DNA of 50,687 bases from NCBI GenBank assembly GCA_023667095.1, contig JAMPAT010000026.1, forward strand, positions 1-50,687. Direction: 5' to 3'. Below, one piece after another: positions 31,880 to 40,818 of this stretch; positions within the stretch are counted from its first letter, which is position 1, and the number at the start of each line of letters is the position of its first letter. The translations under genes were made by a program, and so were the position numbers. Below the pieces are notes generated by a model that made no database searches, was not told the DNA's origin, and saw only the letters and a program-made list of their open reading frames with translations. The DNA comes from Bacteroidales bacterium (GTDB lineage Bacteria > Bacteroidota > Bacteroidia > Bacteroidales > UBA932).

Positions 31880-34711
31880 ATGGAAAAGAAAACGGAATAT
31901 ATCGAGATTACCGGTGCAAAGGCGCACAACCTCAAGAATGTCTCCCTGTCGATACCGAGGGACAGCTTTGTCGTCATAACCGGATTGAGCGGAAGCGGCA
32001 AATCCTCCCTTGCGTTCGACACAATATATGCTGAAGGGCAGAGGAGGTATATGGATACCCTTTCTACGTATGCAAAACATTTTATGGGAATCCTGGAGAA
32101 GCCGGAAGTGGAGAACATTTCCGGACTCAGCCCGATAATCGCGATAGAGCAGAAGACCACAGGCAATAACCCGCGCTCCACAGTCGGGACCATTACGGAA
32201 ATCTATGATTTCCTCAGGCTTCTGTATGCCAAGGCATCCAAAGCCTATTCCCCGGCCACAGGCCGTGAAATGGTCCGCTATACAGATGAACAGATCGTGG
32301 CCCTGATAATGGAACGGTATGCAGACCGCAAATGCTACCTCCTTGCTCCAGTCGTGAAAGGGCGCAAGGGGCATTACAAGGAACTTTTCGACCAGATGAG
32401 GCGCAAGGGATACACCCAGGTCTGCATCGATTCAGAGTTGAAGGACCTGTCCGATGTGGTCGCCCTTGACCGCTACAAAGCGCATTTCATAGAGCTTGTC
32501 GTGGACCGGCTGAAGCCGACTGCGCGTGACGGAAAACGTATCCGTGAATCTGTCGTGACAGCCCTCGGGCTCGGCAAAGGCTCAATCGCCATGATGGATA
32601 TGGAGACCGGCGAAGTACAGCATTATTCGAAGCATCTGGTCTGTCCGGACACGGGGATTTCGCTTCCTGAGCCGCAGCCACATTCTTTCTCATTTAATTC
32701 TCCACAGGGATATTGTCCTCACTGCAAAGGACTTGGGATGATTGTTGATGTCAATATGGACTCTATTGTACCTGACAGGAAACAGTCGATAGCCGATGGA
32801 GGGATTGTCCCCTTAGGAAAAGTACGTGAGACCCGTAAATTTGACATAATACGTGCAATATCAAGAAAATATAATTTCTCCCTGTATGACCCGGTAGAGG
32901 AACTTCCTGAAGAAGTGATATCACTTGTCGTGTTCGGCTCAGATGAACTTTTCCGTGTAGGGGAGGGAGGAATGTCTGAAATGGTCTCGTGGGGAGGTGT
33001 CGTCGATGACATAACCGACAAGATTGTCTGTCCTGTCTGCCACGGGACGCGGCTTAATCCTGACACCAATTATTTCAGGATAGACGGAAAGACAATAGCG
33101 GAAGTGGCTGCGATGGAGATTTCCGACCTCAGGGACTGGATTGACAGCCTTGACGGCAAATTCGGGAAGAGGGAGTCCGCCATAGCGCGTGATATCCTCA
33201 AGGAACTCCATGAAAGGACAACATTCCTGCTCGATGTCGGACTGGAATATCTCTCGCTCAACCGTGCCACTGCATCCCTTTCCGGCGGCGAAAGCCAGCG
33301 TATCAGGCTCGCTACCCAGATCGGTTCGAAGCTGGTGAATGTCCTGTATATCCTTGATGAACCGAGCATCGGACTGCACCAGAGGGACAACCGGAAGTTG
33401 ATAGCTTCCCTCAAGAAGCTGCGCGATGAGGGCAATTCTGTAATGGTCGTTGAACACGACACCGATACGATGCTTGCTGCAGACTGGCTTGTTGACGTAG
33501 GTCCCGGAGCCGGTGAAAACGGCGGCCATGTCTGTCTTTCTGCCCCGATTCCTGTACTTCTCCAGGAGCCTGCCACTGCTTCAGGACATTCTGGCAGTCC
33601 AGCAGGGCATCAACCTGGTCTATGTGATCCTCACTGGATTATAGGGCCTTCAGTAACCCTTGATTATCTCACCGGAAAGAACAGGATAGAGGTTCCTGAA
33701 AGAAGGCGTCTTGGCAATGGACAGGTACTCGCGATAAGGGGAGCCATCGGCAACAACCTGAAGAATGTGGACATCGATTTCCCTCTCGGCTGCTTTATCG
33801 GAATCAGCGGAGTCAGCGGAAGCGGCAAGTCATCCCTTGTCAACGAGACACTTATGCCGATTCTCAAGAACAAGTTCTACAATGCCAGGATGCAGCCTCT
33901 GCCATACCGTGACATAATAGGGATTGAGAACATAGACAAGCTTATCGAGATAGACCAGAGTCCTATCGGACGCACACCGAGGAGCAACCCGGCCACTTTT
34001 ACAGGAGTCTTCAATGACATCCGTGCCCTGTTTGAGAGTACTCCGGATGCAAAGGTGCGTGGATTCAAGGCCGGGCGTTTCTCATTCAATGTCGCAGGTG
34101 GACGCTGTGAGGAATGCAAGGGGGCTGGAATCAAGGTCATAGAGATGAATTTCCTGCCGGCTGTGAATGTGGTATGTACTGAATGCCGTGGACGCCGTTA
34201 CAGGGACGATACCCTGGCAGTCCGCTATAAAGGCAAGAATATCAATGATGTCCTTGAAATGTCAATCAGCGAGGCCTATGTGTTTTTCAGCAATATTCCC
34301 TCTATCGCCCAGAAGCTTAAGGCGCTGGTGGATGTAGGGCTTGGATATATACGTCTCGGACAGTCTGCCGTTACCCTTTCCGGAGGGGAAAGCCAGAGGA
34401 TGAAGCTTGCTGCCGAGCTTGGACGCAAGGGAACAGGAAATACCCTATATATACTTGACGAGCCGACAACAGGTCTGCACAGCGAAGACATAAAAGTGCT
34501 TCTCAATGTGCTGCAGCTGCTTGTAGGACAAGGTAATACAGTAATAATCATCGAACATAACCTCGATGTGCTGAAAAGTGTCGACTATATATTCGACATG
34601 GGTCCGGAAGGAGGAAAAGGAGGCGGGCAGATAGTTGCCCGGGGTACTCCAGAAGACATTTCAAATGACCCGTCTTCTGTGACAGGCCCTTTTCTTCGTG
34701 AAATATTGTAA
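31880..34711 (+). CDS. uvrA: Excinuclease ABC subunit A
   Basis: This is the damage-sensing ATPase of nucleotide excision repair. It has 943 residues with two ABC modules. Module 1 has the Walker A GLSGSGKSS (about 36-44), zinc cysteines CPHC/CPVC, LSGGESQRIRLATQIG, and LDEPSIGLHQRD. Module 2 has GVSGSGKSS (about 644-652), CEEC/CTEC, LSGGESQRMKLAAELG, and LDEPTTGLH. Start ATG at 31880; an upstream ATG at 31844 lies in the leader. Oddity: the linker between modules (about residues 548-595) reads GGHVCLSAPIPVLLQEP and then a Gly/Pro/His-rich run before rejoining at SVTLDYLTG. It is some 20-25 residues longer than the usual GGxxVxxGTPxE linker. Confidence 0.95.
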   Translation: MEKKTEYIEITGAKAHNLKNVSLSIPRDSFVVITGLSGSGKSSLAFDTIYAEGQRRYMDTLSTYAKHFMGILEKPEVENISGLSPIIAIEQKTTGNNPRSTVGTITEIYDFLRLLYAKASKAYSPATGREMVRYTDEQIVALIMERYADRKCYLLAPVVKGRKGHYKELFDQMRRKGYTQVCIDSELKDLSDVVALDRYKAHFIELVVDRLKPTARDGKRIRESVVTALGLGKGSIAMMDMETGEVQHYSKHLVCPDTGISLPEPQPHSFSFNSPQGYCPHCKGLGMIVDVNMDSIVPDRKQSIADGGIVPLGKVRETRKFDIIRAISRKYNFSLYDPVEELPEEVISLVVFGSDELFRVGEGGMSEMVSWGGVVDDITDKIVCPVCHGTRLNPDTNYFRIDGKTIAEVAAMEISDLRDWIDSLDGKFGKRESAIARDILKELHERTTFLLDVGLEYLSLNRATASLSGGESQRIRLATQIGSKLVNVLYILDEPSIGLHQRDNRKLIASLKKLRDEGNSVMVVEHDTDTMLAADWLVDVGPGAGENGGHVCLSAPIPVLLQEPATASGHSGSPAGHQPGLCDPHWIIGPSVTLDYLTGKNRIEVPERRRLGNGQVLAIRGAIGNNLKNVDIDFPLGCFIGISGVSGSGKSSLVNETLMPILKNKFYNARMQPLPYRDIIGIENIDKLIEIDQSPIGRTPRSNPATFTGVFNDIRALFESTPDAKVRGFKAGRFSFNVAGGRCEECKGAGIKVIEMNFLPAVNVVCTECRGRRYRDDTLAVRYKGKNINDVLEMSISEAYVFFSNIPSIAQKLKALVDVGLGYIRLGQSAVTLSGGESQRMKLAAELGRKGTGNTLYILDEPTTGLHSEDIKVLLNVLQLLVGQGNTVIIIEHNLDVLKSVDYIFDMGPEGGKGGGQIVARGTPEDISNDPSSVTGPFLREIL

Positions 34712-34719
34712 AATCTGAA

Positions 34720-34755
34720 GCCGCTCCGGAATGTCAGCCAGCAGGAGCGGCTCCA
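34720..34755. terminator. Bidirectional terminator between uvrA and the MBL gene
   Basis: GCCGCTCC (34720-34727) pairs with GGAGCGGC (34744-34751), loop of 16, with A-rich and T-rich flanks (TAAAATC before, TCCATTTTA after). It serves two convergent genes. Confidence 0.75.
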
Positions 34756-34757
34756 TT

Positions 34758-35426
34758 TTATTCAGCATCCTCGTAAGGCTCGTTGAACGGCTGCAGGAAC
34801 GGGTTCTTCATCCTTTCGTCTGCTATGGTAGTCGGGTGTCCGTGCCCTGGGATTACAGTGATGTCACCTTCAAGGACCATGAGCTTTTCGAATATCCCTT
34901 TCATCAAGGCATCATAGTCGCCCCATCTGTTGTCCGTGCGGCCTATGCTGCCTGCAAACAATGTATCTCCGCTGAAAAGGACTTTCTCTTCGCGGCAGAG
35001 GAAGCATACGCCTCCTGGAGTGTGGCCTGGGGTTGAAAGGACCTCGAACGTGTTTTCCCCGGCATAGACCAGATCTCCGTCATGTATGTCAGTGGCCTGG
35101 AATCCGGTATCCGGTACACGCAGCCCGAACATATTGCAGAAATGTTCCTCATTCTCGATGATTGCCGTTTCTGCAGGGTCCATGAGGACCGGGACATTAT
35201 AGAGCCGTGCAAGCTCCGCCACACCGTAGATGTGGTCGAAGTGCGTGTGTGTCAGCATAATCTTTTCCACCGTCAGCCCCTTTGAACTGATGAATCCGGT
35301 CAATGTCTGTATCTCCTCAGGAGTGTAGCAGCCAGGGTCGATTATGGCCGCCTTCCCGCTGCCGTCCCATACAACGGAACAGCATTCCTGAAAACTGTTA
35401 AAGTAGAAGCACTTGATGTTAAGCAT
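34758..35426 (-). CDS. MBL-fold metallo-hydrolase (glyoxalase II-like)
   Basis: The 222-residue protein has the metal-binding motif THTHFDHIYG (HxHxDH), then GHTPGGVCF, SGDTLFAGSIGRTD and a final PGHGHPTT, the full ligand set of the glyoxalase II-like branch. It is shorter than true glyoxalase II (about 250 residues) and is the YcbL-type single-domain hydrolase. It probably cleaves a thioester or related small molecule. ATG at 35426 is chosen because the -7 box at 35449-35456 sits just upstream; the longer frame would run back into the promoter of the divergent kinase gene. Confidence 0.88.
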   Translation of the reverse strand: MLNIKCFYFNSFQECCSVVWDGSGKAAIIDPGCYTPEEIQTLTGFISSKGLTVEKIMLTHTHFDHIYGVAELARLYNVPVLMDPAETAIIENEEHFCNMFGLRVPDTGFQATDIHDGDLVYAGENTFEVLSTPGHTPGGVCFLCREEKVLFSGDTLFAGSIGRTDNRWGDYDALMKGIFEKLMVLEGDITVIPGHGHPTTIADERMKNPFLQPFNEPYEDAE

Positions 35427-35448
35427 TAAAAAAATCTTATAAGTCGTG

Positions 35449-35456
35449 CAAAAATA
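35449..35456 (-). promoter_or_regulatory. Promoter -7 box for the MBL gene
   Basis: TATTTTTG on the minus strand matches TAnnTTTG, 22 bases before the ATG at 35426. Confidence 0.5.
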
Positions 35457-35480
35457 CAAAACTAATTCAAAACAATTTGT

Positions 35481-35488
35481 TAATTTTG
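35481..35488 (+). promoter_or_regulatory. Promoter -7 box for the deoxynucleoside kinase gene
   Basis: TAATTTTG matches TAnnTTTG; predicted start near 35495 and a 65-base leader to ATG at 35560. It lies 25 bases from the divergent MBL promoter. Confidence 0.5.
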
Positions 35489-35559
35489 TCCGCCTTTCAA
35501 AGAAAATACAGGTTCGCTTCAGTAAGGCTTTGTACAGAATTGACAAAAAACAGAATATT

Positions 35560-36192
35560 ATGCACGTAGCAATAGCAGGAAACATAGGAAGTGGAAAGAC
35601 CACGCTTACAAAGATGCTTGCAGCCCATTACGGATGGACTCCAAGGTTTGAATCAGTTGACTTCAACCCATATCTCGCTGACTTCTATGAGGATATGGAA
35701 CGGTGGTCATTCAATCTGCAGGTATATTTCCTGAACAAGCGTTTCAAGGATGTTGTGGACATCTCGAAATGCGAGGAGGTGATTATCCAGGACCGCACCA
35801 TATATGAGGATGCACGCATATTTGCCCCTAATCTCCATGGAATGGGACTCATGAGCACACGTGACTTCGAGAATTACTCGGACCTCTTTGACCTGATGAT
35901 GTCTCTTGTCAATCCGCCGGACCTGCTCATCTATCTCCGCTCTTCCATACCTAACCTTATCAGCCAGATCCAGAAACGCGGGCGTGACTATGAGAAGAGC
36001 ATCCGTATTGATTATATTACAGGTCTGAATGAACGTTACGAGAACTGGATAAAGGACTATCGGCATAACCTCCTGGTCCTTGATGTGGACCGAATCAAGT
36101 TCGAGAACCGTCCAGAGGATTTCCGTGAGGTGACAGACAGGATTGATGCTGAACTGTTCGGCCTGTTCAAGGATGACAAGGCAGTGAGATAG
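35560..36192 (+). CDS. Deoxynucleoside kinase (dNK/dGK family)
   Basis: This cytoplasmic salvage enzyme phosphorylates deoxynucleosides with ATP. The 210 residues show the P-loop AGNIGSGKTTL (6-16), RFESVD after it, FNLQVYFLNKRF, the IQDRTIYED motif (DR replacing the ERS of animal enzymes), and the lid QIQKRGRDYEKSIRIDYI. This is the standard size for bacterial dNKs. ATG at 35560 follows the promoter; an upstream start at 35446 would precede it. The gene is 24 bp before lgt and may be co-transcribed with it. Confidence 0.9.
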   Translation: MHVAIAGNIGSGKTTLTKMLAAHYGWTPRFESVDFNPYLADFYEDMERWSFNLQVYFLNKRFKDVVDISKCEEVIIQDRTIYEDARIFAPNLHGMGLMSTRDFENYSDLFDLMMSLVNPPDLLIYLRSSIPNLISQIQKRGRDYEKSIRIDYITGLNERYENWIKDYRHNLLVLDVDRIKFENRPEDFREVTDRIDAELFGLFKDDKAVR

Positions 36193-36216
36193 TGCTGCAA
36201 TCCAATATTTTCCATT

Positions 36217-37095
36217 ATGACAGAGCTATTTGTACATTGGCACATGAATCCCGAGATATTCCATATCGGGATTGTCTCCATAAGGTGGTATTCAATACTT
36301 TTCGTCTCCGGGTTTGTACTCGGATGGTTTATTTTCAAGTGGTTTTTCAAAAGGGAAGGACTTCCTGTGACGCTTCTTGACCCTCTTCTCTACACCCTGC
36401 TCATCGGCACAATCGTCGGCGCAAGGCTCGGGCACTGCATCTTCTATCAGCCGGAATACTATTTCGGGAGCTGGCAGGGGTTCTGGGAGATATTCATGCC
36501 ATGGAAAGGAGGCCTTGCAAGCCATGGAGGCACCATAGCCCTTGTTATAGCCATGTGGTGGTTCTCAAGCCATTATGGGAAAAGATATGGGTTTGATTAC
36601 CTGTGGCTGCTTGACAGGCTGTGCATCACAGTATGCTTTGCCGGTGCACTAATACGTCTTGGAAACCTTTGCAATTCAGAGATATATGGAGATGTGACAT
36701 CACTGCCTTGGGGATTTGTCTTTGAACTCAGGGGGGAGACCCTGCCAAAGCATCCGACGCAGCTTTACGAGGCTTTGAGCTATACCATCCTTGGTCTTGT
36801 GCTCCTTGCACTTTACCGCTACAGGCTTGACAGGATGAAGCGTGGTTCATTCATAGGCATTTTCTTCATTGTGCTTTTCGGGATGAGATTCCTTATAGAG
36901 TTCATAAAGGAACCTCAAGTGGGGTTTGAAGAGAGCATGGCCCTGAATATGGGGCAGCTTCTCAGCATACCTTTCATATTGCTCGGCATCGGTCTGCTTG
37001 TGTATAGCCTTGTCAAAGGGAAGCCTGCTGCAATAGAGTTGCCGAAGAAGCATAAATCCGAACCCACCCATTATGCAAAAGGCCTTGGCCGCTGA
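36217..37095 (+). CDS. lgt: Prolipoprotein diacylglyceryl transferase
   Basis: This inner-membrane enzyme transfers diacylglyceryl from phosphatidylglycerol to the lipobox cysteine, the first step in lipoprotein maturation. The 292 residues form about seven TM helices and show the family signature GALIRLGNLCNSEIYG. Other conserved blocks are GARLGHCIFYQPEYY, GGLASHGG (catalytic His), PKHPTQLYE and NMGQLLSIPF. The cytoplasmic tail is basic (PKKHKSEPTHYAKGLGR). The window contains many lipoprotein substrates (the NigD-like proteins, the RND adaptor, the GldH-like protein and two accessory-block proteins). Confidence 0.94.
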   Translation: MTELFVHWHMNPEIFHIGIVSIRWYSILFVSGFVLGWFIFKWFFKREGLPVTLLDPLLYTLLIGTIVGARLGHCIFYQPEYYFGSWQGFWEIFMPWKGGLASHGGTIALVIAMWWFSSHYGKRYGFDYLWLLDRLCITVCFAGALIRLGNLCNSEIYGDVTSLPWGFVFELRGETLPKHPTQLYEALSYTILGLVLLALYRYRLDRMKRGSFIGIFFIVLFGMRFLIEFIKEPQVGFEESMALNMGQLLSIPFILLGIGLLVYSLVKGKPAAIELPKKHKSEPTHYAKGLGR

Positions 37096-37170
37096 TATCT
37101 GACAGGAAATACCGTATGGCAATTCCATTGGCCGCAATGGAAGAGTGCCACTTTGTCAGCAGACAGTATG

Positions 37171-38121
37171 TCACTCTTGTACTGGAGTATCCGGGACTTC
37201 TATTGGTGTATGCCCTGTCAGCAGATTCTTTTTGAGGTTCTTCCTGTACTGCTGGGGTGACATCCCGTTGTGCCTCTTGAAAAATTTGCCGAATGATGAC
37301 TGGTCCGAAAAGTTCATCCGGTCTGCTATCTGCTGCAATGTCAGCCTTGTGTCCTTTATCATCTTCATTGCCTTTTCGTATCTGATACCTGCAATGTATT
37401 CACCGATAGGGACTCCTATCTTGTCCTTTACAATCATTGACAGGTGCTGCCGTGATACGCATAGGGTGTCAGCATAGAACTCAATATTGCTCTCATGTCC
37501 GGCTTCATTCGCGGCCAGCTTCAGGAATTCCTTGAGCAGCGAGTCCGAACGGCTTATGTCAGTGCTGTGGTTCGGTTCCCCCTCACCGAACCTTTTCCAT
37601 ATCATGTCTGCAATGTCAGTCATCAGGATATAGAAATGTGCGTATGCCAGCTCTTCGAGATAATGGTGCTCCTTGTTCCCTATGGCCCCGATGAGGTTCC
37701 TCATGTCACCGGAGATTATCTTCCTTTCCCTCTTTGTCAGTTCCGGACTATTGACAAGTCCCCTGTACCTGTAGGAGAACGACAGTGGGAATGGAGTCCT
37801 GTTCCAGAATATGTCAAGCAGGATATCATTGTTGATTGTTACTATAATGCCATGAAAGTCAGGACTGTATTGTATGCTTCCTATTCCGGCCAGTATAGGG
37901 ATGTTGACCAGCTGCCCTTCATGGAAGTCCTGGAGGCTGTCATTCAGGCGGCATGACACTGTGCCTTTCAGAACGAGCAGGATTATATGATATTTAGGCT
38001 TATATGGAGTTTCGAAATAGACTTCATGACAGCCTTTGAACTCTACTCCATACATGTATTCATTTATGTAGTTTCCCTTGATTATCTGGTCTTCACGGAT
38101 GATCTTTTTTCCCATTTGCAT
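37171..38121 (-). CDS. AraC family transcriptional regulator, divergent from RND efflux operon
   Basis: The 316-residue protein has a cupin-like sensor domain in the first 190 residues. The C-terminal AraC DNA-binding domain has two helix-turn-helix units: LCVSRQHLSMIVKDKIGVPIG and LTLQQIADRMNFSDQSSFGKFF, then KRHNGMSPQQYRK. A TTG codon at 38148 opens a longer frame, but it falls on the -7 box, so ATG at 38121 (or 38115) is the start. Transcribed away from the tolC-adaptor-pump genes with only a short shared intergenic region, it is the likely local regulator of efflux. The inducer is unknown. Confidence 0.87.
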   Translation of the reverse strand: MQMGKKIIREDQIIKGNYINEYMYGVEFKGCHEVYFETPYKPKYHIILLVLKGTVSCRLNDSLQDFHEGQLVNIPILAGIGSIQYSPDFHGIIVTINNDILLDIFWNRTPFPLSFSYRYRGLVNSPELTKRERKIISGDMRNLIGAIGNKEHHYLEELAYAHFYILMTDIADMIWKRFGEGEPNHSTDISRSDSLLKEFLKLAANEAGHESNIEFYADTLCVSRQHLSMIVKDKIGVPIGEYIAGIRYEKAMKMIKDTRLTLQQIADRMNFSDQSSFGKFFKRHNGMSPQQYRKNLKKNLLTGHTPIEVPDTPVQE

Positions 38122-38145
38122 TGCTGTTTTGGATGGTATTCCCGA

Positions 38146-38176
38146 CAAATTTAGTACTTTATTACGAAATGACCAA
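38146..38176 (-). promoter_or_regulatory. Promoter of the AraC-type regulator
   Basis: On the minus strand TTG (38174-38176), a 20-base spacer and TAAATTTG (38146-38153) make a full Bacteroidota promoter. It shows that translation starts at 38121 or later. Confidence 0.6.
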
Positions 38177-38259
38177 TTGTGCGTATAATTTAACCAGTCC
38201 TATACCTTATGCTGGTACTATTGTTGTGGAGTTCCCCGCCGCTTTTAAAAAATGATGTA

Positions 38260-39756
38260 ATGAAGAAATTTGTTATTTCGGCAATGATGGCCGGACTCCT
38301 TTGCTTCCCCCGCATGGCAGATGCGCAGTACAGGGCAAAGGAAAAGGGTGAAAAGCCGGTGACAGAAGTTGATGCGCTGCTTGAGAAGGCAGACTCATCC
38401 GAGGCACCGGTGCTTATTACCTTGGAACAGGCGCTGCAGATAGCCCTGAGTGAAAATGTGTCAGTCAAGGTGGCTGACAAGGAGATTGAGAGGACTGGAT
38501 TTGCCCGCAAGGGTACATACGCTGCCCTGTTCCCGCAGATTGATGTATCCGGTAATTACCAGAGGACAATCAAGAAGCAGGTGATGTATATGGACATCGA
38601 CATGAGCAAGATGGGCGGTGCCGCAGGAGGGGATTCTGCGGGGGCAGGCTCAGAAGGAAGTGCTCCTGAAGGTGCCGAAGGAGGGGCATCAGCCTCTATG
38701 GCAGACGGTCTGGAAGTCGGAAGATGGAATACCTGGAGTGCAGGTGTGACAGCCGCAATGCCGATTGTCAATGCACAGCTATGGGAGAGTATCAAGATTT
38801 CCGGCACTGCAGTGGAGCTTGCTGTAGAGAAGGCCCGTGAATCACGTCTGAATATGGTTACACAGGTCAAGAGCGCATTCTATGCGACGCTTCTTGCCAA
38901 GGAGGCCTTCAATGTCTACCGTGAAGTCTATGAGAACGCAGTGAAGAACTATGAGGAGACCGAGAAGAAATACAATGCACAGAAGGCTTCTGAGCTTGAC
39001 CTTACACGTGCAAAGACAACTGTCGCCAATGCCGTTCCGAATGTATATAATGCTGAAAGTTCAGTAATCCTTGCCTTGTGGCAGCTGAAGGCTGTCCTTG
39101 GGGTTGACCTTGATGCGAATGTCGATGTGGCAGGAGAACTGTCAGACTATGCTGACACGATGTTCCGTGACCTTCACCAGAATGATTCAGTGACATTGGA
39201 TAACAACACTACAATGAAGCAGCTGGCCCTCCAGGCCGAGCAACTCGCAAGGAACATAAGGCTCCAGAAATATGCGTATATCCCGACTTTGTCTGCTGCA
39301 TTCTCGTTCAGTGTCAATGCAATGACCAACGACTTCAAGTTCGACCAGTACAAATGGACCCCGTATTCATACGTTGGAGTGAGCCTTTCGATTCCTATCT
39401 TCTCAGGAGGAAAGCGTCTCAATGATGTCCGCCAGGCGAAGAACCAGTATCAGCAGCTCCAGCTCCAGACAACCGATACAGAGAGGACGCTCAAGATCGC
39501 CATCCGCCAGAGCCTCAATACCATGGAGACCAATATGAAGAGCTATTATGCAGCCCAGACAGCGGTGGCTACAGCACAGAAGGGATATGACATAGCAGAG
39601 AAATCATATCAGGTCGGGCGCAGCACACTTATTGAGCTGAACGATGCGCAGCTTGCGTTGACCCAGGCCAGGTTGAGCGAATCACAGGCAATATATAATT
39701 TTATCGTAGCCAAGGCTCAGCTTGAGCAGGTTATAGGAAACGACTTTATAGAATAA
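38260..39756 (+). CDS. TolC-like outer membrane efflux protein
   Basis: This is the outer-membrane channel of a tripartite RND pump. The 498 residues have a signal peptide ending near MADAQ, a first OEP repeat (LEQALQIALSENVSVK) and a second (LDNNTTMKQLALQAEQLARN), long amphipathic coiled-coil helices, and a typical ending SYQVGRSTLIELNDAQLALTQARL. Residues 118-150 are a low-complexity Gly/Ala/Ser/Glu insertion in the first outer strand region (GGAAGGDSAGAGSEGSAPEG), a probable surface loop. ATG at 38260 starts the signal peptide. First gene of the operon; 14 bp to the adaptor gene. Confidence 0.92.
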   Translation: MKKFVISAMMAGLLCFPRMADAQYRAKEKGEKPVTEVDALLEKADSSEAPVLITLEQALQIALSENVSVKVADKEIERTGFARKGTYAALFPQIDVSGNYQRTIKKQVMYMDIDMSKMGGAAGGDSAGAGSEGSAPEGAEGGASASMADGLEVGRWNTWSAGVTAAMPIVNAQLWESIKISGTAVELAVEKARESRLNMVTQVKSAFYATLLAKEAFNVYREVYENAVKNYEETEKKYNAQKASELDLTRAKTTVANAVPNVYNAESSVILALWQLKAVLGVDLDANVDVAGELSDYADTMFRDLHQNDSVTLDNNTTMKQLALQAEQLARNIRLQKYAYIPTLSAAFSFSVNAMTNDFKFDQYKWTPYSYVGVSLSIPIFSGGKRLNDVRQAKNQYQQLQLQTTDTERTLKIAIRQSLNTMETNMKSYYAAQTAVATAQKGYDIAEKSYQVGRSTLIELNDAQLALTQARLSESQAIYNFIVAKAQLEQVIGNDFIE

Positions 39757-39770
39757 AAAGAAGACACAAT

Positions 39771-40808
39771 ATGAAAAAGACAGTATTCAGCGCCCTGCTG
39801 CTTGCAGGGTTATCGGGAATGGCTACAGGATGTGGCAACAGCGGCAGCAAGGAGGCAGAGACCGTTGCGCATCATGCGGAAGAAGCAGTGCCGACAGTAG
39901 AGGCCGTAAAGGTAAACTCCCGTCCGGTGGACCAGACAGCTACATATTCATCTACAGTAGAGGCGTATGTCAAGAACAACATTGCGCCACAGACTGTAGG
40001 AAGGATACAGAAGATCAATGTAGAGGTCGGTGATTTTGTCAAGGCAGGGCAGATTGTTGCTGAGATTGACAAGGTTAACCTGTTGCAGGCAGAGCTCCAG
40101 ATGAAAAACAATGAGGTTGAGTACCAGCGCCTGAAAGGGCTTTACGAGGCTGGCGGACTCTCCAAGTCTGACCTTGATGCAATTGAGCTTGCATACAATG
40201 TAAGCAAGACTTCATACGAGAACCTTCTTGAGAATACGGTGCTCCGCTCTCCAATTGACGGAGTGATAACAGCGCGTAACTATGACAAAGGCGACATGTT
40301 CTCAATGGGACAGCCTATCTACACAGTCGAGCAGATTATGCCTGTGAAGCTCTATGTCGGAATCTCCGAGTCAGACTACACAAAGATAAAGAAAGGAGAC
40401 ACAGTGGAAATCACCACCGAGGCTTTCCCCGGGAAGGTGTTCTACGGCAAGGTAAACAGGCTTAACCCTACAATTGACGCCACTACACACACTTTTGATA
40501 TAGAGGTTGTTGTAGACAACAGATACAAATCACTCCGCCCTGGAATGTATGCCCGTGTGACTGTGAAATTCGGGACAAGCAACAATGTTGTGGTACCTGA
40601 TGTTGCTGTAGTCAAGCAGACAGGTTCCGGAGAGAGGTTCATCTATGTCCTCAATGATGACAATACCGTCTCATACACCAATGTGAAGATTGGACGCCGT
40701 ATGGGTGCCGAGTATGAGATTCTTGAAGGAATCGAGGATGGTGCAACCATCGTCACAAGTGGCCAGGCAAGGCTTAAGGACGGTATCAAGGTATCTATAG
40801 AAAAGTAA
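39771..40808 (+). CDS. RND efflux periplasmic adaptor (membrane fusion protein), lipoprotein
   Basis: The 345-residue protein has a lipobox (GMATGC, Cys 21). The first barrel-sandwich half is KINVEVGDFVKAGQIVAEID. A short alpha hairpin (QAELQMKNNEVEYQRLKGLY) and the second lipoyl half (NTVLRSPIDGVITARNYDKGD) follow. A beta-barrel domain and a membrane-proximal C-terminus (ILEGIEDGATIVTSGQARLKDG) complete the HlyD/AcrA layout. It links the pump to the TolC-like channel. It sits 14 bp after tolC and 10 bp before the pump gene, in the usual order for Bacteroidota. Confidence 0.93.
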   Translation: MKKTVFSALLLAGLSGMATGCGNSGSKEAETVAHHAEEAVPTVEAVKVNSRPVDQTATYSSTVEAYVKNNIAPQTVGRIQKINVEVGDFVKAGQIVAEIDKVNLLQAELQMKNNEVEYQRLKGLYEAGGLSKSDLDAIELAYNVSKTSYENLLENTVLRSPIDGVITARNYDKGDMFSMGQPIYTVEQIMPVKLYVGISESDYTKIKKGDTVEITTEAFPGKVFYGKVNRLNPTIDATTHTFDIEVVVDNRYKSLRPGMYARVTVKFGTSNNVVVPDVAVVKQTGSGERFIYVLNDDNTVSYTNVKIGRRMGAEYEILEGIEDGATIVTSGQARLKDGIKVSIEK

Positions 40809-40818
40809 GAAGTACATT

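Noticed and set aside
31730..32374. Minus-strand frame of 214 codons across the start of uvrA
   Set aside because: Overlaps the UvrA N-terminus with its Walker A motif; no protein family is recognisable.
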